A DNA stretch of 64,000 nucleotides from Acidobacteriota bacterium (GTDB lineage: Bacteria; Aquificota; Aquificia; Aquificales; Aquificaceae), in the NCBI GenBank assembly GCA_003696155.1, contig RFFP01000022.1, forward strand, positions 1 through 64,000. Direction: 5' to 3'. The translations under genes and the position numbers were made by a program. Below the pieces are notes generated by a model. It was not told where the DNA came from. It was given only the letters and a program-made list of their open reading frames with translations, and made no database searches. Shown one piece after another: positions 36,727 to 45,584 of this stretch (its first letter is position 1; the number at the start of each line of letters is the position of its first letter).

Positions 36727-37499
36727 TGGACGGTTTAAAGGCCTTTTTAATGGGTGCGGTGGAAGGTATTACCGAGTTTCTCCCCGTATCATCCACAGGC
36801 CACCTAATCCTGACTGCCCATATTATGGGCATTCCACACACGGAGTTTACCAAGAGCTTCGAAATATCCATACAGCTCGGTTCCATACTTGCCATAGTCT
36901 TTCTCTATTGGAGGCGGTTTTTGGTGGACATGGAGCTCTGGAAGAGGATAGCCGTAGCCTTTCTACCTACGGGACTTCTCGGTTTTACCCTCTACAGGTA
37001 TATAAAGGGATACCTAATAGGTAATGACCTTCTAGTGGTGATTGCCCTTTCCTTAGGTGGTCTCCTTCTCATAGTGGCTGATAGGTTATGCCAGAGGTTT
37101 GCCACACTGGAGGATGGGAGGGAGCTGAGTTACCTTAGGGCTTTTGTGGTGGGCCTCTTCCAGAGCCTTGCCATGGTGCCGGGTGTTTCCCGTTCTGGCT
37201 CTACCATAGTGGGTGGCATGCTAATGGGACTTTCCAGAAGGGCATCGGCGGAGTTTTCCTTCCTCTTGGCAGTTCCCACCATGTTAATAGCCACAACCTA
37301 CGACTTTTTTAAATCCTACGAGCAATTTCAACCCCATGAGTGGCAGAGCTTGGCAATAGGTTTTCTCACCGCTTTTGTCTTTGCTCTCCTAAGCGTTAAG
37401 GCGCTTCTCAGCTTTGTCTCAAAACACTCCTTCCTTCCCTTTGGTATTTACAGAATCCTTTTAGCCCTGCTCTACTCTTACCTTTTCCTGCTAAAATAG
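36726..37499 (+). CDS. uppP: Undecaprenyl-diphosphatase
   Basis: A 257-residue BacA/UppP membrane phosphatase that recycles the undecaprenyl carrier for peptidoglycan and LPS. The two catalytic stretches are EGITEFLPVSSTGHLIL near the start and PGVSRSGSTI near residue 155. About eight hydrophobic segments are present. The ATG at 36726 begins at the conserved N terminus; the open frame upstream lies over the methyltransferase gene. Confidence 0.96.
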   Translation: MDGLKAFLMGAVEGITEFLPVSSTGHLILTAHIMGIPHTEFTKSFEISIQLGSILAIVFLYWRRFLVDMELWKRIAVAFLPTGLLGFTLYRYIKGYLIGNDLLVVIALSLGGLLLIVADRLCQRFATLEDGRELSYLRAFVVGLFQSLAMVPGVSRSGSTIVGGMLMGLSRRASAEFSFLLAVPTMLIATTYDFFKSYEQFQPHEWQSLAIGFLTAFVFALLSVKALLSFVSKHSFLPFGIYRILLALLYSYLFLLK

Positions 37500-37505
37500 T
37501 ATGTC

Positions 37506-38249
37506 ATGATAAAGCTCATATCAGCCAACTGGAAGATGAACCTAACCCCTTCTCAGACAGAGTCCTACCTGGAGAGGTTCTTACCGCTGGTCAAGGATGT
37601 GACTGATAGGGAAGTGCTACTGTGCCCACCCTTTCCATCCCTTTGCGTAGCTCAGAGGATGTTAGAGGGTAGCAATGTAAGGCTGGGAGCTCAGAACTGT
37701 TTCTACGAGAAGAAGGGAGCCTTTACCGGTGAGGTCTCCATAGATATGCTTAAGGAGCTTGGCGTGTTTTACGTTATAGTCGGACACTCGGAAAGAAGAT
37801 GGATCTTTGGAGAGTCTGACGAGCTTATAAACAAAAAACTGACAGCCTGCATAGAGACAGGGCTACGCCCCATACTCTGCGTCGGAGAGAGAATAGAGGA
37901 GAGAGAGGCAGGGCTTACCCTAAAGGTGGTAGAGACCCAGCTGAGGATAGCCCTTTCGGGTTTAGAGGCCTACACAGACAGCATAGACATAGCTTACGAG
38001 CCCGTATGGGCAATAGGCACTGGAAATCCTGCAACGCCAGAGGATGCCCAATTTGTGCACGCCTTCATAAAGGACCTTCTGTCCCAGATAAACCCTGAAA
38101 GAAAGGGGAACACAAGGATTCTCTACGGTGGAAGTGTTAACCCAAGCAACGCAGGTCAGTTTATGTCCATGGGTGACGTGGATGGTCTGCTCGTGGGCTC
38201 TTCCAGCCTAGACCCTGATTCCTTTGCTCATATAGTAAAGTCCTTTTAG
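37506..38249 (+). CDS. tpiA: Triosephosphate isomerase
   Basis: A 247-residue TIM barrel that interconverts glyceraldehyde-3-phosphate and dihydroxyacetone phosphate. The active-site residues are in SANWKMN (Lys), GHSERR (His) and AYEPVWAIG (Glu), followed by the phosphate loop YGGSVNPSN and GLLVGSSSL. In an autotroph it feeds gluconeogenesis. Its end overlaps the convergent lptF/G gene by 42 nt. Confidence 0.98.
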   Translation: MIKLISANWKMNLTPSQTESYLERFLPLVKDVTDREVLLCPPFPSLCVAQRMLEGSNVRLGAQNCFYEKKGAFTGEVSIDMLKELGVFYVIVGHSERRWIFGESDELINKKLTACIETGLRPILCVGERIEEREAGLTLKVVETQLRIALSGLEAYTDSIDIAYEPVWAIGTGNPATPEDAQFVHAFIKDLLSQINPERKGNTRILYGGSVNPSNAGQFMSMGDVDGLLVGSSSLDPDSFAHIVKSF

Positions 38250-39266
38250 CGATATAAGGGGTAAGGGTATATAGAGAAGAAGGGAATACATAAGGCTAAG
38301 GTCCGTATTTTCTACAATAGACCTTAAGATGTTGAGCAAGAACCAGTGAGCGGAAAAGTAAGAGATAACAGACAGAATACCCAAGAGGAAGCTTTTTTTC
38401 CTGAGGTACAACCAAGAGAGCAACAGCACAAGGTTCAGAGGAAGTAGGGAGGTTAGCACTCTCCTTATCAGCTCGTACCAGTAGTATCTATGGTTTATAC
38501 CCACCTCCTTTCCAAGCAGGCTGAGTAAGACTACGTCTTTGAGGTGCAGGTGCTCTGGTTTTTCTGCAAGAGGCTTGACCTGAGATAGGTCTATAAACTT
38601 AAAGCTGTATTCACGAACCTGCTCTTTATCCAACCTTGGGTCCCATATCTGCGCCGGCTTTACTGTTATCACATCCCCCTTCCATAGACCCCTCTCCCCC
38701 TCTATAACCATCTGTATGGAACCACCCCTAACCATGAGGATAAAAGGGTTTAATATTTTCCCAGAGCTTAGATCTACAAGCTGGAAGCCATAGAAATAGA
38801 CCGTATCCTCTTTCTTCTCTGTGAGCCAAAGGTTTCTAACCACACCCGACTCTGATTCCTTAGCCTTCTTATACTCCCTCTCCATCCTATAGAGCTTCTT
38901 CTGGCTGTTAGGGTAAAAGGAGTAGCTCATAGATAGGTTAAGAAGGGAGAGGAAGGCGGTAAAGAGAACAGCATTTCTTAAAAAATCAAAGGGTGAAAGC
39001 CCAAAACTCTGACTTACCAAATCAAGCTTTCTCTGAACAAAGCGTCTAAGTGTTATAAGTAAGGCGAGGGAACTTATAAAGGCACCTGTGTAGAATACTA
39101 TAACTGGAAAAAAGTTTAAGCTGTATTCTAGGAATATTGAAATGTGCTTTTCTTTGAAAAGAATGAACACTTCACCAAATATATAGGCGTATACTACGCC
39201 TATGAACACAGTTAGGACTATAAGAAAGTTCTTTATATAGCTGAGCAGGATATAGTTTCTTAACAT
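38208..39266 (-). CDS. LptF/LptG family LPS export permease (YjgP/YjgQ)
   Basis: A 352-residue membrane protein with the LptF/LptG layout: an N-terminal helix pair with LRNYILLSYIKNFLIVLTVF, a large periplasmic beta-rich part at about residues 130-260, and C-terminal helices. These permeases pair and work with the LptB ATPase to extract LPS from the inner membrane. Only one of the pair is in the window. A TAAAAT box lies 8 nt before the ATG. The gene overlaps tpiA by 42 nt. Confidence 0.87.
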   Translation of the reverse strand: MLRNYILLSYIKNFLIVLTVFIGVVYAYIFGEVFILFKEKHISIFLEYSLNFFPVIVFYTGAFISSLALLITLRRFVQRKLDLVSQSFGLSPFDFLRNAVLFTAFLSLLNLSMSYSFYPNSQKKLYRMEREYKKAKESESGVVRNLWLTEKKEDTVYFYGFQLVDLSSGKILNPFILMVRGGSIQMVIEGERGLWKGDVITVKPAQIWDPRLDKEQVREYSFKFIDLSQVKPLAEKPEHLHLKDVVLLSLLGKEVGINHRYYWYELIRRVLTSLLPLNLVLLLSWLYLRKKSFLLGILSVISYFSAHWFLLNILRSIVENTDLSLMYSLLLYIPLPLISLKGLYYMSKGIRV

Positions 39267-39274
39267 CTGCTAAG

Positions 39275-39280
39275 ATTTTA
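39275..39280 (-). promoter_or_regulatory. -10 box TAAAAT ahead of the LptF/G-type gene
   Basis: TAAAAT on the minus strand (39280 to 39275) followed by 8 nt and the ATG at 39266. The divergent gcvT ATG lies at 39283, so the whole divergent intergenic space is 16 bp. A weaker TAAGAT (39271-39276) may serve gcvT. Confidence 0.45.
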
Positions 39281-39282
39281 AT

Positions 39283-40308
39283 ATGAACACTCCCCTTTAT
39301 GATTATCATGTAAAACTCCACGCAAGGTTCACCGAGTTTGCAAATTGGATTATGCCCCTTGAGTATTCTTCTATAAAAGAGGAAGTATTCTCTGTCAGAA
39401 GCTCCTGTGGCATCTTTGACCTATGCCATATGGGTAGGATCCTTGTAAAGGACGGCGAGGAGAAACTTCAATGGCTTACATCAAGGAGCATAAGAAACTT
39501 GCCCGTGGGAAGAGTTCAGTACAACCTGTTGCTCAACGAAAGGGGAGGTGTAAAGGATGACATAACCCTTTATAAACTTTCGGAAGGAGAGTTCCTCTTA
39601 TGTGTGAACGCGGTAAATAGAGAAAAGGTGCTTCTGTGGCTTTCGGAACACGGTCTTGAGGTGAGGGATTTGAGCCATAACTATGTCCAGATTGCACTTC
39701 AAGGTCCAAAGGCAAGGGAGAGAATGGAGAGGTTTTTCTCTGTGGGAGATCTGAAGTATTACCACTTTGCTGTCTTTAAGGATGTGATAGTTTCAAGAAC
39801 GGGATACACAGGAGAGGATGGTTTTGAGGTCTATGCACCAAAAGACGTTGGTTTAGAGCTCTTCAAGGAACTCGTAGAGGTATGCGCTCCCTGTGGTCTT
39901 GGTGCTAGGGATGTTCTGAGGATAGAGGCAGGAATGCCCCTTTATGGGCATGAGCTTTCCGAAGAGATAACCCCCATAGAGGCGGGGCTTGATAGGTACG
40001 TGAGCTTGAACAAGGACTTCATAGGAAAGGAAGCACTGCTGAATAAGGAAGTGAAAAGGAGGCTTTACGGTCTTGAGCTTTTGGTGAGGGGTGTACCAAG
40101 AGAAGGTTATAAAATAGTGCTTGGAGACAGGCACGTAGGCTATGTGAGCAGTGGAACCTTTTCACCGACCTTAAAGAGAGGTATAGCCCTATGCTTTGTA
40201 GATAGAGAGTCCACGCTTGAGGGTCTAAGGGTGGAACTCTTAATAAGGGGTAAAAGGTTTCCCGCAGTTTTGAAGAGTTTGCCCTTCATTAAAAAGCCTA
40301 AGGTATAG
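39283..40308 (+). CDS. gcvT: Aminomethyltransferase (glycine cleavage system T protein)
   Basis: A 341-residue GcvT. It moves the aminomethyl carbon from lipoylated H protein to tetrahydrofolate. The N-terminal MPLEYSSIKEE, VRSSCGIFDLCHMGRI and GARDVLRIEAGMPLYGHEL are the family's blocks, with the catalytic Asp in LGARDVLR. It is shorter at the C terminus than most. GcvH and GcvP are elsewhere, but a lipoate-protein ligase-like gene at 51439 would fit the same pathway. The 3' end overlaps mnmH by 69 nt. Confidence 0.92.
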   Translation: MNTPLYDYHVKLHARFTEFANWIMPLEYSSIKEEVFSVRSSCGIFDLCHMGRILVKDGEEKLQWLTSRSIRNLPVGRVQYNLLLNERGGVKDDITLYKLSEGEFLLCVNAVNREKVLLWLSEHGLEVRDLSHNYVQIALQGPKARERMERFFSVGDLKYYHFAVFKDVIVSRTGYTGEDGFEVYAPKDVGLELFKELVEVCAPCGLGARDVLRIEAGMPLYGHELSEEITPIEAGLDRYVSLNKDFIGKEALLNKEVKRRLYGLELLVRGVPREGYKIVLGDRHVGYVSSGTFSPTLKRGIALCFVDRESTLEGLRVELLIRGKRFPAVLKSLPFIKKPKV

Positions 40309-41307
40309 GAGCTTAAGCTCTTCAAAACACCCTTCAAAGTCTGAACAATCTATCGTGTAGCTTGGCTTCTTCTCAAGCCTATACCTTTTATCGTAATACT
40401 CCACCATTAAGAGGGTGGCAAGCTCTTCAACCCTCCCAAGTTTTAGAAGCTCCTTTGCCTGCTTGTACTGTGCGGTAGATAGATACTTCCTTATTCTCTC
40501 TAGGGAAAGGTTTGCCTGCATTTCCCAGCCTGGCTTGGCTGTGTATTCCTCTATTATGTTCTTAACCCTTGTACGCAAGTCTGCGGTTATCTCAACAAAT
40601 GTACCCTTCTCCTTACTATCCCAGAAGGCCTGAGGCAGATGAACCCTACCTATACATCTGCTCTCATCCTCTGTTATTAACAGTTTTTGTTGTAAACTTC
40701 TAAGCTCCTCGTATAGGAGGGCATCAAACATCTTCTGGCTTATCAATTTATCATCCATACCCATCTTTCCAAATACGGAGCCCCTGTTTTGAGCCAAATG
40801 CTCCAGGTCCACTGCCGGAAAGCCTTCCTGCTTTAACCTCCTTATAAGTTTGGTTTTGCCAACACCCGTCTTCCCTGTAAGCACAAGAAGGCTTCTGTCC
40901 TCCAAAATTCTCCCCATGTCACTAAGAATATAGTTTCTGTATGCCCTGTAGCCACCGATAAGCCTATAAACGTCAATACCGTAGGATTTAAGAACCTTAC
41001 AAAGCTCCTTACTTCTTAGTCCGCCTCGCCAACAGTAAACCACCACATGCTTGTATTGTCTTCTTAGCTGTTCAAATCTCTCTATAAACCTGCCCACCTT
41101 CCCTCCCGCTATCTTATAGCCCGCTTCCTTTGCTTCCTCCAGGCCCCTTTCTCTGTATAGAAGGCCTATTATTCTCTTTTCGTAGTCATCAAACAGCGGA
41201 AGGTTTACGGCACCCGGTATGTGAAAGTCTTTGAACTCTTCTGGACTTCTTATGTCCACGAGAATTCTATCTTCAAGCTCGTAAATCTGCCAGGCTTCTA
41301 TTTCCAT
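40240..41307 (-). CDS. mnmH: tRNA 2-selenouridine synthase MnmH/SelU
   Basis: A 355-residue protein. A rhodanese domain (residues 1-125) carries the active Cys92 in YCWRGGLRS. A P-loop domain with GKTGVGKT (residues 145-152) follows. The pair matches MnmH, which first geranylates and then selenates 2-thiouridine at the tRNA wobble position, with selenophosphate as donor. It implies that selD exists elsewhere in the genome. The gene overlaps gcvT by 69 nt at its 3' end. A TAAAAT box overlaps the end of the GT39 gene. Confidence 0.92.
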   Translation of the reverse strand: MEIEAWQIYELEDRILVDIRSPEEFKDFHIPGAVNLPLFDDYEKRIIGLLYRERGLEEAKEAGYKIAGGKVGRFIERFEQLRRQYKHVVVYCWRGGLRSKELCKVLKSYGIDVYRLIGGYRAYRNYILSDMGRILEDRSLLVLTGKTGVGKTKLIRRLKQEGFPAVDLEHLAQNRGSVFGKMGMDDKLISQKMFDALLYEELRSLQQKLLITEDESRCIGRVHLPQAFWDSKEKGTFVEITADLRTRVKNIIEEYTAKPGWEMQANLSLERIRKYLSTAQYKQAKELLKLGRVEELATLLMVEYYDKRYRLEKKPSYTIDCSDFEGCFEELKLLYLRLFNEGQTLQNCGKPFTPY

Positions 41308-41315
41308 CTGTATAT

Positions 41316-42650
41316 CTATTTTAGGCTCTCAAGCCTTGCCCTGTCCCCCCTTCTAAGTTCATACTCACCAATCACTCTACCTACAGGTCCTTCTTGGCAG
41401 TTTATCACATAATCGGCCCCCCTTTCGAGCGCGAGCCTTTTCAAAGGCTTCCCATTCCAGATGCCCAGATAAAGACATATATCCTTTCTGTGTGGACACT
41501 CACAGGCTATAACCCCCTTACCAGCCATGTCAGACAATATACTCTGAGCTACTGATTGTTCTCTATCTTTCTGCTGGATATATGGGAAATATACGAATGC
41601 ATAAGCTATTCTGAGGATTATAGTTATGGTCAAAGCTGAATAAAACAACTTCCTAAAAGAGTCATGCTCCATAACCCTGTTTACGTAGTATCCAGCAATT
41701 ATGGCAAGGATGGGATAGAGTGGTAGGACGTATCTGCCCGCGGAGTTGGACAGCCAATAGGGTATGTAGTTTAAGGCAAGAAGTAAAAGAAAAGGCCTTA
41801 ACTCCGCTGGGACATGAAGTCCCTTCCTACCTAGGTACAAAGATAGCAAGAAAAGCACACTTCCCGGAAGCAAGTCCTTAAAGTTTTCAACAGGGTAGGT
41901 AAGCATATGCCATAGCCTCGAAAAGCCCTTGCCCTCAACCCTCCTAAAGCTTTCTTCCCATAGGGTTTTTATATAGATTAGGGGCTCTTGAGTGTTTAAA
42001 AGCCAAAGCAAGGGAATTAAGAGACATAAGGAGTATATTAAAAAGGCAAGTTTCGAAAAAGTGGGCCTCAGCCTTCTGTAGTATAGAACCATAGCAAGCA
42101 TGGAAAGGGCTAAAAAGCCATAGGCAGGAAGTCCCTTAAGTAAAACCGCTACACCAAAGAGCACACCAGACAGAAAGCCTAAAAACTTGTAATCTTTGTC
42201 CCACCAGAGGTATAGGCAGACTACAGCAGAGAAGATAAAGAAGGTTAAGGTTGCCTCTATCTCCCCTAAGTAGCCATAGAAGAAGAGCACATTACCAGAG
42301 GTTAGAAATAGGAGGGAGGAAATTAATGATTGTCTAATACTTTTGAAGAGATAGAGACTAAACAGAAAAATAGTAAAGGTGCTTAGAAACAAAAATGCTA
42401 AACTCACAAGCCTAGCCGTTAGTTCATTCCATCCAACAAAAGAGGATGAGACTATTATGAACCAGTTAAAAGCTGGCGGTTTGTTGTAGTAGAGTTCTCC
42501 AAACAGCGTTGGTTGGAAGAGGTTTTTGTTGAAGTACATTTCGTAGGCTACTATTGTCCGCAAGGACTCTTCATTTTTAAAAGGGTATACATGTAAGTTG
42601 ATTAATAGGCTAATAAAAGCTATGAGGAGTAAAAACGCAAGCAATAACAC
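41316..42650 (-). CDS. Glycosyltransferase family 39-type membrane protein (ArnT-like)
   Basis: A 444-residue protein with about ten to twelve membrane segments. Its first external loop has NEESLRTIVAYEMY and FGELYYNKPPAFNW, as in dolichyl-phosphate-mannose and ArnT glycosyltransferases. These use a polyprenyl-phosphate sugar donor. The acceptor is unknown; lipid A or a glycoprotein would fit. It starts with GTG and is divergent from asd over 22 bp. A roughly 100-residue soluble end follows, with CECPHRKDICLYLG. Confidence 0.85.
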   Translation of the reverse strand: MLLLAFLLLIAFISLLINLHVYPFKNEESLRTIVAYEMYFNKNLFQPTLFGELYYNKPPAFNWFIIVSSSFVGWNELTARLVSLAFLFLSTFTIFLFSLYLFKSIRQSLISSLLFLTSGNVLFFYGYLGEIEATLTFFIFSAVVCLYLWWDKDYKFLGFLSGVLFGVAVLLKGLPAYGFLALSMLAMVLYYRRLRPTFSKLAFLIYSLCLLIPLLWLLNTQEPLIYIKTLWEESFRRVEGKGFSRLWHMLTYPVENFKDLLPGSVLFLLSLYLGRKGLHVPAELRPFLLLLALNYIPYWLSNSAGRYVLPLYPILAIIAGYYVNRVMEHDSFRKLFYSALTITIILRIAYAFVYFPYIQQKDREQSVAQSILSDMAGKGVIACECPHRKDICLYLGIWNGKPLKRLALERGADYVINCQEGPVGRVIGEYELRRGDRARLESLK

Positions 42651-42657
42651 AGTTGAT

Positions 42658-42663
42658 TATAAT
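42658..42663 (+). promoter_or_regulatory. asd: -10 box TATAAT ahead of asd
   Basis: TATAAT ending 9 nt before the asd ATG, inside ATTATAATTATA. The sequence is near-palindromic, so the same stretch offers TATAAT boxes to the divergent GTG-start glycosyltransferase gene. No Shine-Dalgarno serves asd. Confidence 0.5.
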
Positions 42664-42672
42664 TATAGAACC

Positions 42673-43689
42673 ATGGGCTACAGGATTGCAGTTGTCGGAG
42701 CAACAGGAGAGGTAGGAAGGACTTTCCTGAAGGTTTTAGAGGAGAGAAACTTTCCTATAGATGACTTGGAGCTTTTTGCCTCTGAACGCTCAGAAGGGAT
42801 GGTGCTTGACTTTAAGGGAGAAAAGATAAAGGTACATGCCTTAAACAAGAGACCAGACTTTAAGGGTATAGATATAGCTCTTTTCTCTGCGGGTAGCTCT
42901 ATAAGCAAGGAGTATGCTCCTAGGTTTGCCAAGGATGGTGCTGTGGTTATAGACAACTCTTCCGCCTGGAGGCTTGAGCCTGACGTCCCCCTAGTGGTGC
43001 CAGAGGTAAACCCCGAAGACGTAAAGGAGCATAGGGGCATAATAGCCAATCCCAACTGCTCCACCATACAGATGGTTGTGGCACTAAAGCCCATCTACGA
43101 TGCGGTGGGAATAGAGGCCATTGTGGTCTCCACCTATCAGTCCGTTTCTGGTGCTGGTGCTAAGGCAATAAGGGAGCTGGAAGAGCAGGTAAGGGCGTGG
43201 TGCAAGAAGGAAGAGATTCCCCCTCCCAAAGTCCTGCCCAAAAGGATAGCCTTCAACGTAATACCTCAGATTGACGTCTTTACAGAAAACGGCTACACCA
43301 AAGAAGAGCTAAAGATGTTAAACGAGACGCGCAAGATTATGCACGACCCAAATATAAAGGTTTCCGCCACGACGGTCAGAGTCCCCGTTTTCTATGGCCA
43401 CTCGGAAGCTGTGAGCGTAAAGCTAAAGGGTGAGCTGTCTTCTCAGGAGGCAAGGATGCTCCTTAGAAAGGCTCAGGGTGTGGTGCTGATAGATGAGTCC
43501 TCCCAAGGCTTGTATCCCCTTGCGGTGGATGTGGTAGGTAAGGACGAGGTCTTCGTGGGAAGAGTTAGGGAAGACCTGGTCTTTGAGCCTGGACTTTCCA
43601 TGTGGATAGTGGCAGACAACATACGGAAGGGTGCGGCAACCAATGCAGTCCAGATAGCGGAGCTTCTGACTCAGTATGCTATGGTTTGA
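42673..43689 (+). CDS. asd: Aspartate-semialdehyde dehydrogenase
   Basis: A 338-residue enzyme that reduces aspartyl-phosphate to the semialdehyde for lysine, methionine and threonine. The NADP loop is VVGATGEVGRTFL. The catalytic Cys is in ANPNCSTIQMV near residue 130. VSGAGAKAI and RVPVFYGHSEAVS follow. The ATG at 42673 was chosen because the open frame upstream lies in the divergent gene. It feeds lysA at 49692 in the same pathway but is not in its operon. Confidence 0.96.
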   Translation: MGYRIAVVGATGEVGRTFLKVLEERNFPIDDLELFASERSEGMVLDFKGEKIKVHALNKRPDFKGIDIALFSAGSSISKEYAPRFAKDGAVVIDNSSAWRLEPDVPLVVPEVNPEDVKEHRGIIANPNCSTIQMVVALKPIYDAVGIEAIVVSTYQSVSGAGAKAIRELEEQVRAWCKKEEIPPPKVLPKRIAFNVIPQIDVFTENGYTKEELKMLNETRKIMHDPNIKVSATTVRVPVFYGHSEAVSVKLKGELSSQEARMLLRKAQGVVLIDESSQGLYPLAVDVVGKDEVFVGRVREDLVFEPGLSMWIVADNIRKGAATNAVQIAELLTQYAMV

Positions 43690-43692
43690 GAC

Positions 43693-44109
43693 ATGTTAAG
43701 GATAAAGGCTTCAGCCGTAGAAAAGATAAAGGCGCAGGCAGAGAAGGACTATCCTTACGAAACTTGCGGTCTCCTTCTTGGAAAGACACAAGGGGACATA
43801 AGGACCGTATTCGGAGCCTACGAAACACCCAACGCAAACCCCGAGCGAAAGCACGACAGGTATGAGATAGACCCCAAAGACTACCTTAAAGCCGAGGAGA
43901 AGGCTCGCCAATTTGGACTTGAGATTGTGGGTGTCTATCACTCCCATCCTGACCATCCTGACAGGCCATCAAGCTTTGACGAGGAGAGGGCTTTTGAAGG
44001 TCTTTCATACATTATACTGTCCGTTAGCAAGGGGAAGGTAGTCTCCTACAGAAGTTGGCATCTCGTGGATGGCAAGTTTAGGGAAGAGGAAGTGCTCCTA
44101 TTTGGATGA
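43693..44109 (+). CDS. JAMM/MPN+ metallopeptidase (M67 family)
   Basis: A 138-residue single-domain JAMM protein. The catalytic Glu is Glu23 (PYETCGLLLG). The zinc ligands are His83, His85 in YHSHPDHP and Asp96 in PSSFDE, with Ser93. Bacterial members clip ubiquitin-like or sulfur-carrier proteins such as ThiS/MoaD, or relate to cysteine synthesis through CysO-type carriers. A MoaD-type gene lies at 46870 but is not adjacent. It starts 3 nt after asd and overlaps the MEMO gene by 4 nt. Confidence 0.92.
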   Translation: MLRIKASAVEKIKAQAEKDYPYETCGLLLGKTQGDIRTVFGAYETPNANPERKHDRYEIDPKDYLKAEEKARQFGLEIVGVYHSHPDHPDRPSSFDEERAFEGLSYIILSVSKGKVVSYRSWHLVDGKFREEEVLLFG

Positions 44110-45218
44110 AGCCCAAGGTAAGGTTTTTAACTCTTAAGCCTTTGGATGGCTCCTTCTTGGTAAGCGACCCCCTTGGTGTATCTCCCGAGCTTGTGCTCTC
44201 GTGGGAAGCTGCCCTTCTCCTCTCCCTGATGGACGGAGAAAGGGAGCTGGTAGATATAAAGGCTGAGTTTTTCAAAAGGACGCTGAGGCTCATATCCGAC
44301 GAGGAGCTAAAGGGCTTCATATGGGAGCTGCATAGGCTTCTACTCCTTGACAACCATAGGTTTAGGGAGCATTTAAAGAGGTTGAAGGAGGAACTTCTAA
44401 GTGCGGGCGTAAGAAGGGCTTACCACGCTGGCCTTGCCTACCCATCCGATAGGGTAGAAGCCTTAGGCTTTCTCAAGCTTGAGGAGAGGGAAAAAAGGGA
44501 CATGCTTGGGCTTATAGTTCCCCATATGGACCTTAGGGTCGCAAGGGAAACATACTGGGAGGGATATGGAAGGATCAAAGAGCACAAGGAGCTTATAATC
44601 ATACTTGGAGTCTCCCACTACTGGCACGAGATGCCCTTCTCTGCCCTGCCCTTGGATATGGAAACACCCTTCGGGATATTGAAAACAGACACGGAGCTAT
44701 TTAGAAAACTCCAAGAGCTTTACAGCTTTGACCTTGCCCACGATATCCTCTCCTACAGAAAGGAGCATTCCATAGAGTTTGCAAGCCTCTATGCCAAGAT
44801 GCTCTTTCCGGAGGCAAAGGCTTTAGCTCTAATAGTCTCCTACGGAAGCCTCGATTTTCTTAAAGAGCTTGCGGAGAACCTGCTAAGGCTTATAGATAGA
44901 AAGCTCCATAGGACATTTGTCATATCCAGTATAGACCTCAGCCACGTGGGCAAGAAGTTTGGGGACCTGTGCAGCTACGACCCATCCTTTAGAGACAGGG
45001 AGTATTTAAATCTTATAGGTGAGCTAAAAACGGAAGAAGCCTTTAGACTACTTGAAAGTGATCAAAACTCCACAAGGATAGACGGTCAGTACACCAATGT
45101 GGTCTTTAGCCACATACTTAGGTGCGCAGGCATTAAGAGTGGTGAGCTCTTTGATTACAAGGTCTATCACGAGGAGCCAACAGACTCTAAGGTCTCTTAC
45201 GCGAGCATGGGCTTTTAG
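44106..45218 (+). CDS. MEMO1 family protein (AmmeMemoRadiSam system B-type) with N-terminal extension
   Basis: A 370-residue protein. The MEMO domain spans about residues 115-370, with IVPHMDLRVA, GVSHYWHEMPF, RKEHSIEF and SSIDLSHVGKKFGD, which contribute the His and Asp site of the family. The first 110 residues are an extra domain with the pattern of a PqqD-like or winged-helix fold (SDPLGVSPELVLSWEAALLL); this is inference. In many genomes MEMO goes with an AMMECR1 protein and a radical SAM protein. Neither is adjacent here. Confidence 0.85.
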   Translation: MKPKVRFLTLKPLDGSFLVSDPLGVSPELVLSWEAALLLSLMDGERELVDIKAEFFKRTLRLISDEELKGFIWELHRLLLLDNHRFREHLKRLKEELLSAGVRRAYHAGLAYPSDRVEALGFLKLEEREKRDMLGLIVPHMDLRVARETYWEGYGRIKEHKELIIILGVSHYWHEMPFSALPLDMETPFGILKTDTELFRKLQELYSFDLAHDILSYRKEHSIEFASLYAKMLFPEAKALALIVSYGSLDFLKELAENLLRLIDRKLHRTFVISSIDLSHVGKKFGDLCSYDPSFRDREYLNLIGELKTEEAFRLLESDQNSTRIDGQYTNVVFSHILRCAGIKSGELFDYKVYHEEPTDSKVSYASMGF

Positions 45219-45502
45219 AGCTTCAGGTAGTTAGTCTGCATACCTATTATAAACTCTGGATAGTGTCTATCAAGGAGCTTTATGGCCTTTTGGATGGTAT
45301 CTTCGGCAATGGCCTTCTCCACCGCAACACATGCAAAGGCAAGCTGAGCCCTCTGCCAGAGCTCATGGTGGTCTATCTCAGCCACAGACACGTTTAGAGA
45401 GCTTCTGACCCTGTCCTTGATGGACCTGAGGTACTGCCTTTTCTCCTTTAAGGAGCCGTTTTCTGGAAAGAACAACTCTACGCTGAGGATTCCTAAGACC
45501 AT
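45215..45502 (-). CDS. DUF503 family protein
   Basis: A 95-residue DUF503 protein with a ferredoxin-like fold. Typical stretches are LKEKRQYLRSIKDRVRSSLNVSVAEI and a following WQRAQLAFACVA. The family is often found near rbfA and infB and is unassigned. Here it stands alone, convergent with the MEMO gene (4-nt overlap) and divergent from the DsrE gene. A TATAAT box lies 8 nt before the ATG. Confidence 0.9.
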   Translation of the reverse strand: MVLGILSVELFFPENGSLKEKRQYLRSIKDRVRSSLNVSVAEIDHHELWQRAQLAFACVAVEKAIAEDTIQKAIKLLDRHYPEFIIGMQTNYLKL

Positions 45503-45510
45503 GTTATATA

Positions 45511-45516
45511 ATTATA
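45511..45516 (-). promoter_or_regulatory. -10 box TATAAT ahead of the DUF503 gene
   Basis: TATAAT on the minus strand (45516 to 45511) followed by 8 nt and the ATG at 45502, with no Shine-Dalgarno. A second TATAAT, farther upstream on the same strand, is possible and would give a longer leader. Confidence 0.5.
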
Positions 45517-45584
45517 GGCTTCAGGCTTATTTCTGTTGTATTATTATATTCTTAATCTTTAAAGTCTTAACAAGGAGGAAGACC

